From positions 1 to 33,450 of the forward strand of contig JAGVUP010000003.1 in NCBI GenBank assembly GCA_019136215.1: DNA of 33,450 bases, given 5' to 3'. Below the pieces are notes generated by a model. That model was not told where the DNA came from and ran no database searches. It saw only the letters and a program-made list of their open reading frames with translations. A program made the position numbers and the translations under genes. The stretch comes from Chloroflexota bacterium (lineage in GTDB: Bacteria > Chloroflexota > Anaerolineae > Anaerolineales > Anaerolineaceae). Positions 25,316-33,382 of this stretch are shown here, piece by piece (the first letter of the stretch is position 1; every line of letters starts with the position of its first letter).

Positions 25316-25527
25316 TCCGCCTCTCCATCCGCGGCATCGGGCGAGAGCGTCTCCACGCGCAACTGCGCGTTCTCCAGCAACTTGCCGCAGAGGTCGCTCA
25401 GGCGTTTGCCCTCTTCGTAGAGTTTGAGGGCTTCTTCGAGCGGCAGTTCGCTGTTTTCGAGTTGGGTGATAATTTGCTGCAGGGAGGCAAAAGCGGTTTC
25501 AAAACTTGGAGTGGCTTGGTCTTTCAT
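25312..25527 (-). CDS. xseB: Exodeoxyribonuclease VII small subunit
   Basis: Small subunit of exonuclease VII, which degrades single-stranded DNA to oligonucleotides. The 71 residues contain FETAFASLQQIITQLENSEL, PLEEALKLYEEGKRLSD and LLENAQLRVETL, the standard helical-hairpin family pattern, with an acidic C-terminus. It overlaps xseA by four bases (ATGA) and the PAP2-type gene by four bases (GTGA). Confidence 0.95.
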   Translation of the reverse strand: MKDQATPSFETAFASLQQIITQLENSELPLEEALKLYEEGKRLSDLCGKLLENAQLRVETLSPDAADGEAE

Positions 25528-26756
25528 TCGGTGTCTCCTGAGATAGTCGCGGCGACGCTGCCATCGCTCAACTGGATCTGGATAGGTTGATTGGGGTGGG
25601 TTTGCCCGCGGCGCGAGATGAGCGCGCGAGTTTGAGCGTCGCTGACGATGGCGAACCCGCGTCTGAGCACTGCCATCGGGCTGACGCTTTCGAGGCGGCT
25701 TGCCAGGTTTTGCAGGTTGAGGCGGCGCTGGCTGAGGTATTGGCTCATGGCGCGTTCGAGACGCTCGCGTGTTTCGTCCTGAAACTGGAGGTAAATTCGC
25801 ACGCGCTGCGCGGGCGAGTGACGCTGGAGGCGATTTTCTGCCAGCAGGAGCTCCTGGCGCAAGTTTTCAAGCCGGGCGGTGAGGGTGAGGTTCATGCTCT
25901 GGTCAAAGAGGCGGAGTTTCTCAGTCAGCTCCGCGATGGTGACAGGGGTGGCGAGTTCGGCTGCGCCGGTAGGGGTCGGGGCGCGCAGATCGGAAGCAAA
26001 ATCCGCGATGGTGAAGTCGGTTTCATGCCCGACGCCGGAGATGACGGGCACGCGCGCTCCGCGGATGGCATAGGCAACGGCTTTATCGTTGAATGCCCAT
26101 AAATCTTCTATCGAACCGCCCCCGCGGGCGAGAATGATCAGATCAAGATCAGGCAGGCTGCTGAGCGCCTGAAGCGCGCTGACAATGCCGGCGGGAGCTT
26201 CGGCGCCCTGGACGGCGGTCGGGGCGAGCGTTACGCGCGCCAGGGGCAGGCGCCGGCGCAGGGTGTTCAAAATGTCCTGCAGCGCCGCGCCGCTGGGGGA
26301 GGTGACCACGCCGATATGCCGCGGGAGCCGCGGCAGGGGGCGCTTGAGCTCGGGGGCAAAGAGACCTTCCGTCTCCAGTTGGGCTTTGAGGCGCAAAAAC
26401 TCCTGGTAGAGCTGCCCCTCTCCGACCGGCTGCATTTCGTTGATGTAAAGCTGCACCTGCCCGCCGGCAGGGTAGAGGCTCATCGCGCCGTGAGCCTGGA
26501 CGCTCTGTCCGTCCTGAGGGCTGAAACGCAGGCGGAAGGCGTGGCTCTTCCACATCACGCAGCGGATCTGCGCCTCGCTGTCTTTGAGCGTGAAATACAA
26601 GTGCCCGGAACGCGGCTGACTGAAGTTGGAAATCTCTCCCCGAACCCAGACATCGCGCAAAATCTCATCCGACTCGAGCATCTCGCGCAGATAAGCGCTC
26701 AGAGATGTAACAGTAAAAACCATCGGCTGAAGCGGCGGAAAATCGAATGTGAGCAT
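25524..26756 (-). CDS. xseA: Exodeoxyribonuclease VII large subunit
   Basis: Catalytic subunit of exonuclease VII. The 410 residues start with an OB-fold domain (about 12-110: FTVTSLSAYLREMLES, VRGEISNFSQPRSGHLYFTL) and continue with the catalytic domain (IGVVTSPSGAALQDILNTLR, LIILARGGGSIEDLWAFND, PVISGVGHETDFTIADFASD, LRAPTPTGAAEL). The C-terminal helical region is shorter than in E. coli (456 residues). The start at 26756 has no clear ribosome site, and TATACT on the minus strand lies only seven bases upstream. A second ATG at codon 12 (26723) is another candidate. Confidence 0.95.
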   Translation of the reverse strand: MLTFDFPPLQPMVFTVTSLSAYLREMLESDEILRDVWVRGEISNFSQPRSGHLYFTLKDSEAQIRCVMWKSHAFRLRFSPQDGQSVQAHGAMSLYPAGGQVQLYINEMQPVGEGQLYQEFLRLKAQLETEGLFAPELKRPLPRLPRHIGVVTSPSGAALQDILNTLRRRLPLARVTLAPTAVQGAEAPAGIVSALQALSSLPDLDLIILARGGGSIEDLWAFNDKAVAYAIRGARVPVISGVGHETDFTIADFASDLRAPTPTGAAELATPVTIAELTEKLRLFDQSMNLTLTARLENLRQELLLAENRLQRHSPAQRVRIYLQFQDETRERLERAMSQYLSQRRLNLQNLASRLESVSPMAVLRRGFAIVSDAQTRALISRRGQTHPNQPIQIQLSDGSVAATISGDTE

Positions 26757-26763
26757 GGATTAA

Positions 26764-26769
26764 AGTATA
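26764..26769 (-). promoter_or_regulatory. -10-like element very close to the xseA start
   Basis: TATACT on the minus strand (26769 to 26764) lies seven bases before the xseA ATG at 26756, with no recognisable -35. If used, transcription would begin at or near the start codon, giving a leaderless message, or the true start is the second ATG at 26723. Confidence 0.3.
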
Positions 26770-26834
26770 CGCTATTAACTGGTTTTATCGAGTGCGGGGA
26801 TTTATACTAAGCGAATAATTGGAAACAAAGTCGA

Positions 26835-26865
26835 TTGTCATCATTGAAACAATTTCATGTACAAT
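26835..26865 (+). promoter_or_regulatory. Candidate promoter for the lipoprotein gene
   Basis: TTGTCA (26835-26840) and TACAAT (26860-26865) are separated by 19 bases, slightly longer than ideal. Another -10-like TATACT occurs at 26803-26808 without a good -35. Either would give a short leader before the ATG at 26897. Confidence 0.35.
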
Positions 26866-26896
26866 AATAGATTATCACGACTATACGGAGACCGCT

Positions 26897-28732
26897 ATGA
26901 ATCACCTTTCACTCAAATTTCGGCAAGGATCAGTCATTTTAATGGTGGCAGTGCTCATGCTGAGTTCTTGCGGTGCGCCGGGCAGGGGCTCGGGGGCTGC
27001 GCTCTTGGTGAACGCGAAACACCCCGAGGTCGGCATTCAGCAGGGTCAGATTTTCGATCTGGAATTATCGCTCTCCAACCCGGACACGGTCAATGCCAAC
27101 GTGAAAGAAATCCGTTTCGCATCCAACTTTTTTGAATGGGCGAGTTACGAAGGTTCCATTCCGCCCCTGACCATGGAAGAGCAAGCTAACGGCGATGGGG
27201 TCATCAAACTGGATATGGTCATTGCTCCGACCGGGGTTGAGGACTTCGTGTTCCGCTTCAGGGCGACCAAGAGCGGCGAAGTTCAGGGGGACTGGCAGGT
27301 CGTTGCGGACTCCGGGGTCACGGCGATTGAGACCAAAATGGCAATTGCCGGATCGACTCCCACAGGCTGGGAGCCAGGCGTCTCCCCGGATGAAGAAGCC
27401 CCGGACCTGGGTCCCATCCCCTACCAGGCAGTAGTGCAAATCACAGCTTACGTGAACGTGGACGGCGAATCCGTGCCCTGGTGGAGCGGTTCCGGCACCA
27501 TCATTAGTTCGGACGGGCTTATTCTGACCAACGACCATGTCGTCAGCTCAACACGCTACGAGGAAGTCACCGCGCTGCTTGTCTCACTGACTGTTGCCCA
27601 GGACCAGCCTCCGGTGGACAGCTACTTTGCCTACGTTGTCCAGGCGGATTCGCTTCTGGACCTGGCGATCATCAAACCCGCCTGGGACATGGACGGAAAT
27701 CCGCTGGACTACAGCCAACTCAAGCTGCCATTCGTACAGTTGGGTGACTCGGACACCCTCGATTTAGGCGAGCCGATCGTGATTCTCGGCTATCCGGCAA
27801 TCGGCGGCGGCACCATCACCCTCACCCGGGGCGAGGTCAGCGGGTTTACCGCTGAGGAACCATTTGGCAGCCGGGCTTTCATCAAAACCAGCGGAACCAT
27901 CGCCGGCGGCAACTCTGGCGGGCTCGCGGTGGACGCGGAAGGGCGCATCGTCGGCGTTCCAACCCAAGTCGGGTACGGCGACGCCGCGCTGGATATCGTT
28001 GACTGCCGACCTCTGCGGGATACCAATCGGGACGGATATATTGATGAAAATGATGACTGCGTGCCGACAGGCGGGTTCATCAACGCGCTCCGCCCGGTGA
28101 ACCTTGCGCGTGAGATGATTGAGGCTGCCAAACGCGGGGAAGTCTACGTCAGCTCTGGGGAAAGTCAGGATCAGGTTTATCAAAACGCGGGACAGGTCGT
28201 CTTTGAAGACGATTTCTCAAACCCCAAGAGCGGCTGGCTGAGCTCTTCTAATGAGAATGGCAGGCGCGCCTATGAAAACGGCGAGTATACCATCGACGTG
28301 ACCGCCTCGATGTACTGGTTCTGGACCGACCAGTACTTCTCCTACGATAATCTGATGGCAGAGGCGGATGTGCGCGTAGTCAGGCGAGTTGGAGACGCGG
28401 ACTACGGCTTCATCTGCGGCATGCAGGATGATGACAACTTCACCGCGCTTGAGATCAGTGAAGACGGATACTTCACGATTTGGAAGCAGGTGAACGATGA
28501 AAATGTCACCCTTCTGAACTGGACTTACAGCGATAGGTTGGCTGGGTCTGGTCCTTACCGGCTGGCTGTGCAATGCGGTCGGGAGAGCCTGCGCCTGGCG
28601 GTGGATGGCGTGCTGCTTGGGGAAGTGCACGACCCGGACTTTAGACCTGGCGGTTTTGGGATGATCGCCGGAACCTTTGAAAAGGGCGGCTTCAAGGTCG
28701 CGTTCGACAATCTGGTTCTCATGATTCCCTGA
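26897..28732 (+). CDS. Lipoprotein with trypsin-like protease and lectin-like domains
   Basis: A 611-residue surface lipoprotein: signal peptide with lipobox LSSC (Cys25). A beta-rich domain follows (about 30-150), then a serine protease domain (about 175-415) with the triad His214 (LTNDHVV), Asp255 (LLDLAIIK) and Ser340 (AGGNSGG), like HtrA/V8 proteases but without a PDZ domain. Inserted near its end is an acidic loop at 375-387 (DTNRDGYIDENDD) flanked by Cys370 and Cys388, resembling calcium-binding thrombospondin type 3 or dockerin loops. The C-terminal 180 residues (VVFEDDFSNPKSGW, CGMQDDDNFTALEI, FDNLVLMIP) look like a concanavalin-type fold as in 3-keto-disaccharide hydrolase domains. 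The ATG is chosen for GGAG (26887-26890) and the signal peptide. Confidence 0.85.
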   Translation: MNHLSLKFRQGSVILMVAVLMLSSCGAPGRGSGAALLVNAKHPEVGIQQGQIFDLELSLSNPDTVNANVKEIRFASNFFEWASYEGSIPPLTMEEQANGDGVIKLDMVIAPTGVEDFVFRFRATKSGEVQGDWQVVADSGVTAIETKMAIAGSTPTGWEPGVSPDEEAPDLGPIPYQAVVQITAYVNVDGESVPWWSGSGTIISSDGLILTNDHVVSSTRYEEVTALLVSLTVAQDQPPVDSYFAYVVQADSLLDLAIIKPAWDMDGNPLDYSQLKLPFVQLGDSDTLDLGEPIVILGYPAIGGGTITLTRGEVSGFTAEEPFGSRAFIKTSGTIAGGNSGGLAVDAEGRIVGVPTQVGYGDAALDIVDCRPLRDTNRDGYIDENDDCVPTGGFINALRPVNLAREMIEAAKRGEVYVSSGESQDQVYQNAGQVVFEDDFSNPKSGWLSSSNENGRRAYENGEYTIDVTASMYWFWTDQYFSYDNLMAEADVRVVRRVGDADYGFICGMQDDDNFTALEISEDGYFTIWKQVNDENVTLLNWTYSDRLAGSGPYRLAVQCGRESLRLAVDGVLLGEVHDPDFRPGGFGMIAGTFEKGGFKVAFDNLVLMIP

Positions 28733-28740
28733 GGTGTACC

Positions 28741-29151
28741 ATGCGCATGAAAACTTTAACGATTCATCATCTGGTGAAAGGTGAGGATCTCAATCACCAT
28801 CAGACTTTATTTGCCGGTCGGGGCGCGGAGTGGCTGGTGGAGGCGGGCTTCATCGCCGCGGCAGATTTGCTGCCGCCGGAGTATGTGCTCTGCTTCAAAA
28901 TCCACGGCATGACCTTCCAGCGTCCGGTGAATCCTGGCGAAGTGATACGGTTCGACTCGCGGATCGTCCTGACCGGACGTTCGCGCATCATCGCGTATGT
29001 ACGCGCGACCACCAAGGATGAGCCAACCGTGGATGGATTTCTGACTTTTGTGTATGTGGATGACCAAGGCAAGTCGCGCCCTCATGGAATTACCATCGAG
29101 GCAGAGACTCCGGAGGAAATCGAACTGCAGGAGCGGGCGCGCAACCTTTAG
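28741..29151 (+). CDS. Hotdog-fold acyl-CoA thioesterase
   Basis: Probable cytosolic thioesterase hydrolysing acyl-CoA esters. The 136 residues show the acyl-CoA thioesterase pattern: HLVKGEDLNHHQTLFAGRGA with the Asn-His catalytic region, WLVEAGFIAA in the helix, and beta strands MTFQRPVNPGEVIRFDSRIV and TVDGFLTFVYVDDQGK. It starts nine bases after the lipoprotein stop, so the two may be cotranscribed. Substrate chain length is not deducible. It converges with the MscS gene. Confidence 0.82.
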   Translation: MRMKTLTIHHLVKGEDLNHHQTLFAGRGAEWLVEAGFIAAADLLPPEYVLCFKIHGMTFQRPVNPGEVIRFDSRIVLTGRSRIIAYVRATTKDEPTVDGFLTFVYVDDQGKSRPHGITIEAETPEEIELQERARNL

Positions 29152-29170
29152 CCCCTGGTTTGGCACAAGC

Positions 29171-30181
29171 TCAGACCTGGATGGCAGGCAGACCGCCGAA
29201 GCGGACTGATTCTTGCTGGAGCTTCTCGTAGATACGCATGTTGAGCTGGTTTTGCGCCTTCACCATTGCGTCGTAATCGGGCAAGGTCACAAAAAAGACC
29301 ACTTCGAAAACAAGCCCTCCCGGGGCAAAGCTCTGGAAATGTGCTCGCGAAAAGCGCGTGTTTTCCAGTCCCCCAGAGGCTTTTTCAATCCATTCGGGGA
29401 TTCTCGCGATTTTTTCAGGCGGAGTGTCGTTGGCGATCTGGAAGGTGAATGATACCCGCCTTTCTTCCAGGCGGCTGAAGTTTTGTATGGGGGTTTTGAG
29501 AATCTCAGAGTTGGAGATGGAAATCTCCTCACCTGTGAGGTTGCGGATGCGGGTTGATCTTAAGCCGATCCGTTCGACCGTGCCGAAAAAAGCCCCGGTT
29601 TTGATGGAATCTCCGGGTTCATAGGGTTTATCGACATGGATGATCAGGCTGGAGAGCAGATCCACCACCAGGCTTTGCGCTGTCAAACCAATGGCGATGC
29701 CGCCGAGCCCGAGACTGGCGATGATGCCGGAAAGGTCGAAGTTGGGGATGCTCTGCAGGATGACCAGCGCCGCCACAAACCAGATGATGATCCGGGCGAT
29801 AAGGGCAATTCCTCGCAGCGAGGTTCGGTGGGCAGTGTCATCAGGCAGTTTGGCTATTTGTTGGGCGGACCAGTGGCTGATGCCCAGGTCTGCCCATCTC
29901 CCGGCTTGAATGGCGAGCATGGCAATCAGCAAGACCCTCAGCAGACTGATCACCGTAGCGGACAGGTCGAGGAAGCGGGAGGCTATCCAGACAGCCGTGA
30001 CGATCATTGCCGGCAGCAAGAGCTGGCTCAGCAGGCGGAGGATGAGGCTTGGGGTAGTTGTGCCGTGGGTTTTCTTTCGGAAGCCAGCCCTCACAAGCAG
30101 CAGGAGGAGCAAAACGAGCGTGAAAACCGCCAGCGCCTGCAGCCAGCGCGGGAGAGAATTGTTGAGAAAGACTGTTTCCAT
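29171..30181 (-). CDS. Small-conductance mechanosensitive channel (MscS family)
   Basis: Membrane channel that opens on high membrane tension to release solutes during hypo-osmotic shock. The 336 residues have several N-terminal membrane helices (about 12-32, 45-67, 75-95, 125-145), then the pore-lining TM3 and beta domain LGLGGIAIGLTAQSLVVDLL, IIHVDKPYEPGDSI, GTVERIGLRSTRIRNLTGEE and ISISNSEILKTPIQNFSR, the MscS signature. The C-terminal domain is beta/alpha. The gene is monocistronic as far as visible and divergent from the PlsC gene. Confidence 0.92.
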   Translation of the reverse strand: METVFLNNSLPRWLQALAVFTLVLLLLLLVRAGFRKKTHGTTTPSLILRLLSQLLLPAMIVTAVWIASRFLDLSATVISLLRVLLIAMLAIQAGRWADLGISHWSAQQIAKLPDDTAHRTSLRGIALIARIIIWFVAALVILQSIPNFDLSGIIASLGLGGIAIGLTAQSLVVDLLSSLIIHVDKPYEPGDSIKTGAFFGTVERIGLRSTRIRNLTGEEISISNSEILKTPIQNFSRLEERRVSFTFQIANDTPPEKIARIPEWIEKASGGLENTRFSRAHFQSFAPGGLVFEVVFFVTLPDYDAMVKAQNQLNMRIYEKLQQESVRFGGLPAIQV

Positions 30182-30292
30182 AGGGAATATTGTAACATCA
30201 AGCCTTGTTTTCCCTCATGATCATGCATAACAGGAGTCTGTACCTGTGAGCAAGATGTTCTGCTATATGGGTCACAACAGGCGGGGATGCCT

Positions 30293-30298
30293 TATAAT
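30293..30298 (+). promoter_or_regulatory. Consensus -10 element before the PlsC-type gene
   Basis: A perfect TATAAT lies 36 bases before the ATG at 30335 in the divergent mscS-plsC gap. The -35 region (near GGGTCA, about 30269-30275) is weak. Transcription would begin about 30305. Confidence 0.45.
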
Positions 30299-30334
30299 TG
30301 ACCCGTAAAAAAATGCTAACAATACGGACGGTCT

Positions 30335-31048
30335 ATGGGCAGACAGGAAACCAAAACTGAATATTTAACCAAATACCACTATCCCCGAAATCAATTCCGC
30401 CGGGGTTTGCTGCGGGGCGGGATCGCCTTATTGGCGAAAATCTTGATCGACTACAAGGTCTTCGGAACGGAGAGCCTTCCAGAAAAAGGACCTTTGCTGA
30501 TTGTTGGAAACCATTTCCATTTTTTGGACACGGTCGGTCCGATCCACAGCACCAAATATCCGCTGGAATTTATCGGCGATGCTGAAATGCCGAACGCGCC
30601 AATCAGTATGAAAATTTTCCCCCGCATCTGGGACACGCTGCGGATCGCGCAGGGCACGGCAAACCTGGCGGCAATGCGGGCAGCGGAGGCGGTGTTGGAG
30701 CAGGATGGAATCCTGGCGATTTTCCCAGAGGGGCATGTTCACAAGCCTCCGCTCGGCACGCCGCTTCCAGGCGCCGCCTTTATGGCGCTGCGTCTGGGCG
30801 TCCCGATCCTGCCGATCGGCACCTTCAGCGAAGACAATTGGGACATCTTCGGGACTTTGCGAAGCAAACGCCGTAAAGCCCGCGTGGTTTCGCGCATCGG
30901 CAAGCCTTTCGGTCCGCTGGCGATCGGCGAACCCGGGAAGCTGCCCGGGCGTGCCGAAGTCAAAGCCGCCGGGCAGGTGATCATGGAAAAGATCGCCGAA
31001 ATGCTTCCCATCGCTGCCAGAGGTCCCTATACGACCGGGATTGTGTGA
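30335..31048 (+). CDS. 1-acyl-sn-glycerol-3-phosphate acyltransferase (PlsC-like)
   Basis: Likely membrane-associated enzyme adding the second acyl chain in phosphatidic acid synthesis. The 237 residues contain the catalytic motif NHFHFLD (His60, Asp65), a second block IAQGTANLAA, motif III IFPEG (about 129-133) and VPILPIG. There is no strong transmembrane segment, only the hydrophobic stretch LLRGGIALLAKIL. Lysophosphatidic acid is the usual substrate, but paralogues with other acceptors share these motifs. The gene has its own TATAAT. Confidence 0.87.
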   Translation: MGRQETKTEYLTKYHYPRNQFRRGLLRGGIALLAKILIDYKVFGTESLPEKGPLLIVGNHFHFLDTVGPIHSTKYPLEFIGDAEMPNAPISMKIFPRIWDTLRIAQGTANLAAMRAAEAVLEQDGILAIFPEGHVHKPPLGTPLPGAAFMALRLGVPILPIGTFSEDNWDIFGTLRSKRRKARVVSRIGKPFGPLAIGEPGKLPGRAEVKAAGQVIMEKIAEMLPIAARGPYTTGIV

Positions 31049-31074
31049 GAACCATCCGAAGTTAATAGAATAAA

Positions 31075-31080
31075 TATAAT
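31075..31080 (+). promoter_or_regulatory. -10-like TATAAT before the DnaJ-type gene
   Basis: A perfect TATAAT lies 52 bases before the ATG at 31132, in an A/T-rich stretch after the PlsC stop. No good -35 is seen at standard spacing. No CIRCE-like heat-shock operator is visible. Confidence 0.35.
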
Positions 31081-31131
31081 GGAAGGTTATCATTACAGCG
31101 TTGTGAAGCCGCAACTGGCTGGATTGGATTT

Positions 31132-32067
31132 ATGATGGATTATAAGGATTATTACAAAACGCTCGGGGTCGGCAAGACCGCTACGGAAGACGAAATAAAG
31201 ACCGCCTACCGCAAATTGGCGCGCCGCTATCACCCTGATGTGAACAAAGATCCGCAGGCTGAGGAAAAATTCAAAGAGGTCAATGAAGCCTACCAGGTGC
31301 TTTCGGACCCGGAAAAGCGCAAGAAGTACGACCAGTTTGGCTCGGAATGGCAGCGCTACCAGTCTTCCGGCGGGCAGCCGGGAGGCTTTGACTGGGGCAG
31401 GTGGCAGCAGGCGCCGCAAGGCGGTCAGCCCGGCTACCGCACCGTCTCACAGGAAGAATTTGACAGCATGTTCGGAAACCTCGGAGGCTTTTCGGACTTC
31501 TTCAACACGCTGTTCGGGCAAGGCGGTTTTGGCGCCAGACCTGCCTACAGCCGCAGCAGCCGTTCCGCACAGACCGCCAGACCGATGGAACATGAGGTGG
31601 AACTCACCCTCGAAGAAGCCTACTCCGGCGCGAAGCGCGTGCTGCAGTTTGAGGGCGGCAGAAAGATAGAAGCCAGCATCCCCCCGGGTGTGCGCACCGG
31701 TTCGAAGGTGCGTCTGAGCGGGCAAGCTGGCGGAGCAGATCTTTTCCTGAAGATCAAGGTGCTGCCGCACAAGCGATTCACCCGCAAAGGGGACGACCTG
31801 ATCACCACGGTATCGGTGGATATCTACACCGCCATTCTTGGCGGTGAGGTCAGCGTGGAAACGATGGGCAAACCCGTTCGCCTGACTATCCCGGAAGGGA
31901 CTGACAGCGGTAAAACTATGCGTCTGAAAGGGCTTGGCATGCCAAACCTCAAGAATCCAACCCAATATGGCGATCTTTACGCGCGCGTCGAGTTGCGCCT
32001 GCCGGCTCGCCTGACTCCCGCTGAAAAAGAAAAATTCCGTGAAATTCGCAACATGAGGCGCGCGTAA
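31132..32067 (+). CDS. DnaJ-class chaperone without zinc finger (CbpA-like)
   Basis: Co-chaperone stimulating DnaK ATPase. The 311 residues have an N-terminal J domain (about 4-70) with the HPD motif (34-36) and [20 protein letters not shown] Gly/Gln/Phe-rich linker follows (about 75-145), then the two-part C-terminal substrate-binding domain ([54 protein letters not shown]). The CxxCxGxG zinc repeats are absent, which makes it a type II protein like CbpA rather than DnaJ. Start is 31132, or 31135 one codon later. It precedes the LOG gene by 38 bases. Confidence 0.92.
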   Translation: MMDYKDYYKTLGVGKTATEDEIKTAYRKLARRYHPDVNKDPQAEEKFKEVNEAYQVLSDPEKRKKYDQFGSEWQRYQSSGGQPGGFDWGRWQQAPQGGQPGYRTVSQEEFDSMFGNLGGFSDFFNTLFGQGGFGARPAYSRSSRSAQTARPMEHEVELTLEEAYSGAKRVLQFEGGRKIEASIPPGVRTGSKVRLSGQAGGADLFLKIKVLPHKRFTRKGDDLITTVSVDIYTAILGGEVSVETMGKPVRLTIPEGTDSGKTMRLKGLGMPNLKNPTQYGDLYARVELRLPARLTPAEKEKFREIRNMRRA

Positions 32068-32105
32068 CTTGGCGCCTTGAGGGAACAAGCAAAGGAATTG
32101 CTGCC

Positions 32106-32699
32106 ATGACAAAGACTTTTCGGAAGAATATCACTGTCTATGCCGGTTCGGCTGATAATTTGAGTCAGGAATACCTTGACGGAGCCTGGAAGTTGGGAGA
32201 AACCCTGGCAAAGCAGGGACGCAGGATCTATTACGGAGCCGGTAAGACGGGGCTTATGGGCGCGTTGGCGGACGGCGCACTGGCATCAGGCGGGGAGGTG
32301 ATCGGGCTGATCAACGATGGGCTCAACCTGCCTCATCTTGTCCATTCCGGTTTGAGCGGGATGGAAACGGTGCTCGATATCCACGCGCGGCAAGCGCGGT
32401 TGAACGAACTCGCGGACGCCATGATTGCCCTGCCGGGCGGTTTTGGCACCTTTGCCGAGCTTTTTGAAGCCCTCACATGGGAACAGATCGGTCTGCACAG
32501 CAAACCGATTGGTATCTTGAACCTTAGCGGATATTTTGACCCGACCATCGCGATGATTGACAACGCGATTGATAAGCATTTTGTCTATGCCGAACACCGG
32601 CGATTCTTCTTTGTTTCGGAACATCCTGAAGAGTTGCTGGAAATGCTGGATAACTTTACTCCGCACCAGGGCGTCAATCGTTGGATGGAGCGTCCATGA
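32106..32699 (+). CDS. LOG family protein (nucleotide 5'-monophosphate phosphoribohydrolase)
   Basis: Cytosolic Rossmann-like enzyme. The family cleaves nucleoside 5'-monophosphates, including cytokinin ribotides and AMP, to base and ribose 5-phosphate. The 197 residues have ITVYAGSADNL at the N-terminus, YYGAGKTGLMGALADGAL and the signature PGGFGTFAELFEALTWEQIG, with the PGGxGTxxE catalytic loop. The native substrate cannot be read from sequence. The stop overlaps the next gene's start in ATGA. Confidence 0.9.
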   Translation: MTKTFRKNITVYAGSADNLSQEYLDGAWKLGETLAKQGRRIYYGAGKTGLMGALADGALASGGEVIGLINDGLNLPHLVHSGLSGMETVLDIHARQARLNELADAMIALPGGFGTFAELFEALTWEQIGLHSKPIGILNLSGYFDPTIAMIDNAIDKHFVYAEHRRFFFVSEHPEELLEMLDNFTPHQGVNRWMERP

Positions 32700-33358
32700 A
32701 ATTCTTGAACACACTGCTCATTGATCTTGACGATACAATCTATCCGACAGCGAGCGGCGTCTGGCCTCTTATCACCGTGAAGGTTTTTCAGTATATGCGC
32801 GATGTGGTCGGGATCCCCGAAGCTGAAATCCCCGAAAAACGCGACCGCCTCTTCCTTGAGCACGGCACCACCATGCGTGGTTTGAACATTGAGTATGGGA
32901 TCGATGTCCATGATTACTTGCGTTTCGTTCACGGCGTGGACCTTTCGGGCGTGATCAAGCTCGATCCTGAGCTGCGCGCGATGCTGAACATGCTGCCGCA
33001 GAAGAAATGGATCTTCACCAACGCCAGTCGTGAGCACGCGAATAACGTGCTCGGAATCCTGGGCGTTGCGGATCAGTTTGAGGGCATCATCGACGTGCTC
33101 GACACAGAACCCTGGTGCAAGCCGCACAAACAGGCTTTCGAGACGGCGCTAAAGCTGGCTGGAGAGCCCGATCCGGACGAGACGCTGTTTGCGGACGATC
33201 TCGAGGTGAATTTGAATACTGCCCGGGAGCTCGGCATTCACACTCTGCGCGTAGCCGCTGAAGAGGTGGAGTCGAACCATCCCGTTATCAGCAACCTGCG
33301 GGAGCTGCCGCGCTTTTTGGCGCAAAATGGATTTAACTATATTGCGAATAACCGCTAA
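32696..33358 (+). CDS. HAD-family pyrimidine 5'-nucleotidase-like phosphatase
   Basis: Haloacid dehalogenase superfamily phosphatase resembling yeast Sdt1-type pyrimidine 5'-nucleotidases. The 220 residues have motif I LLIDLDDTIYP (Asp10, Asp12), motif II IFTNAS, motif III Lys in CKPHKQAF and motif IV LFADDLEVN, with a helical cap between motifs I and II. The ATG at 32696 overlaps the LOG stop (ATGA) and is preceded by GGATGGAG. An upstream TTG at 32681 is less likely. Substrate specificity is inferred only. Confidence 0.85.
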   Translation: MKFLNTLLIDLDDTIYPTASGVWPLITVKVFQYMRDVVGIPEAEIPEKRDRLFLEHGTTMRGLNIEYGIDVHDYLRFVHGVDLSGVIKLDPELRAMLNMLPQKKWIFTNASREHANNVLGILGVADQFEGIIDVLDTEPWCKPHKQAFETALKLAGEPDPDETLFADDLEVNLNTARELGIHTLRVAAEEVESNHPVISNLRELPRFLAQNGFNYIANNR

Positions 33359-33382
33359 AGCGGTGATTTAGATGGAGATGTA

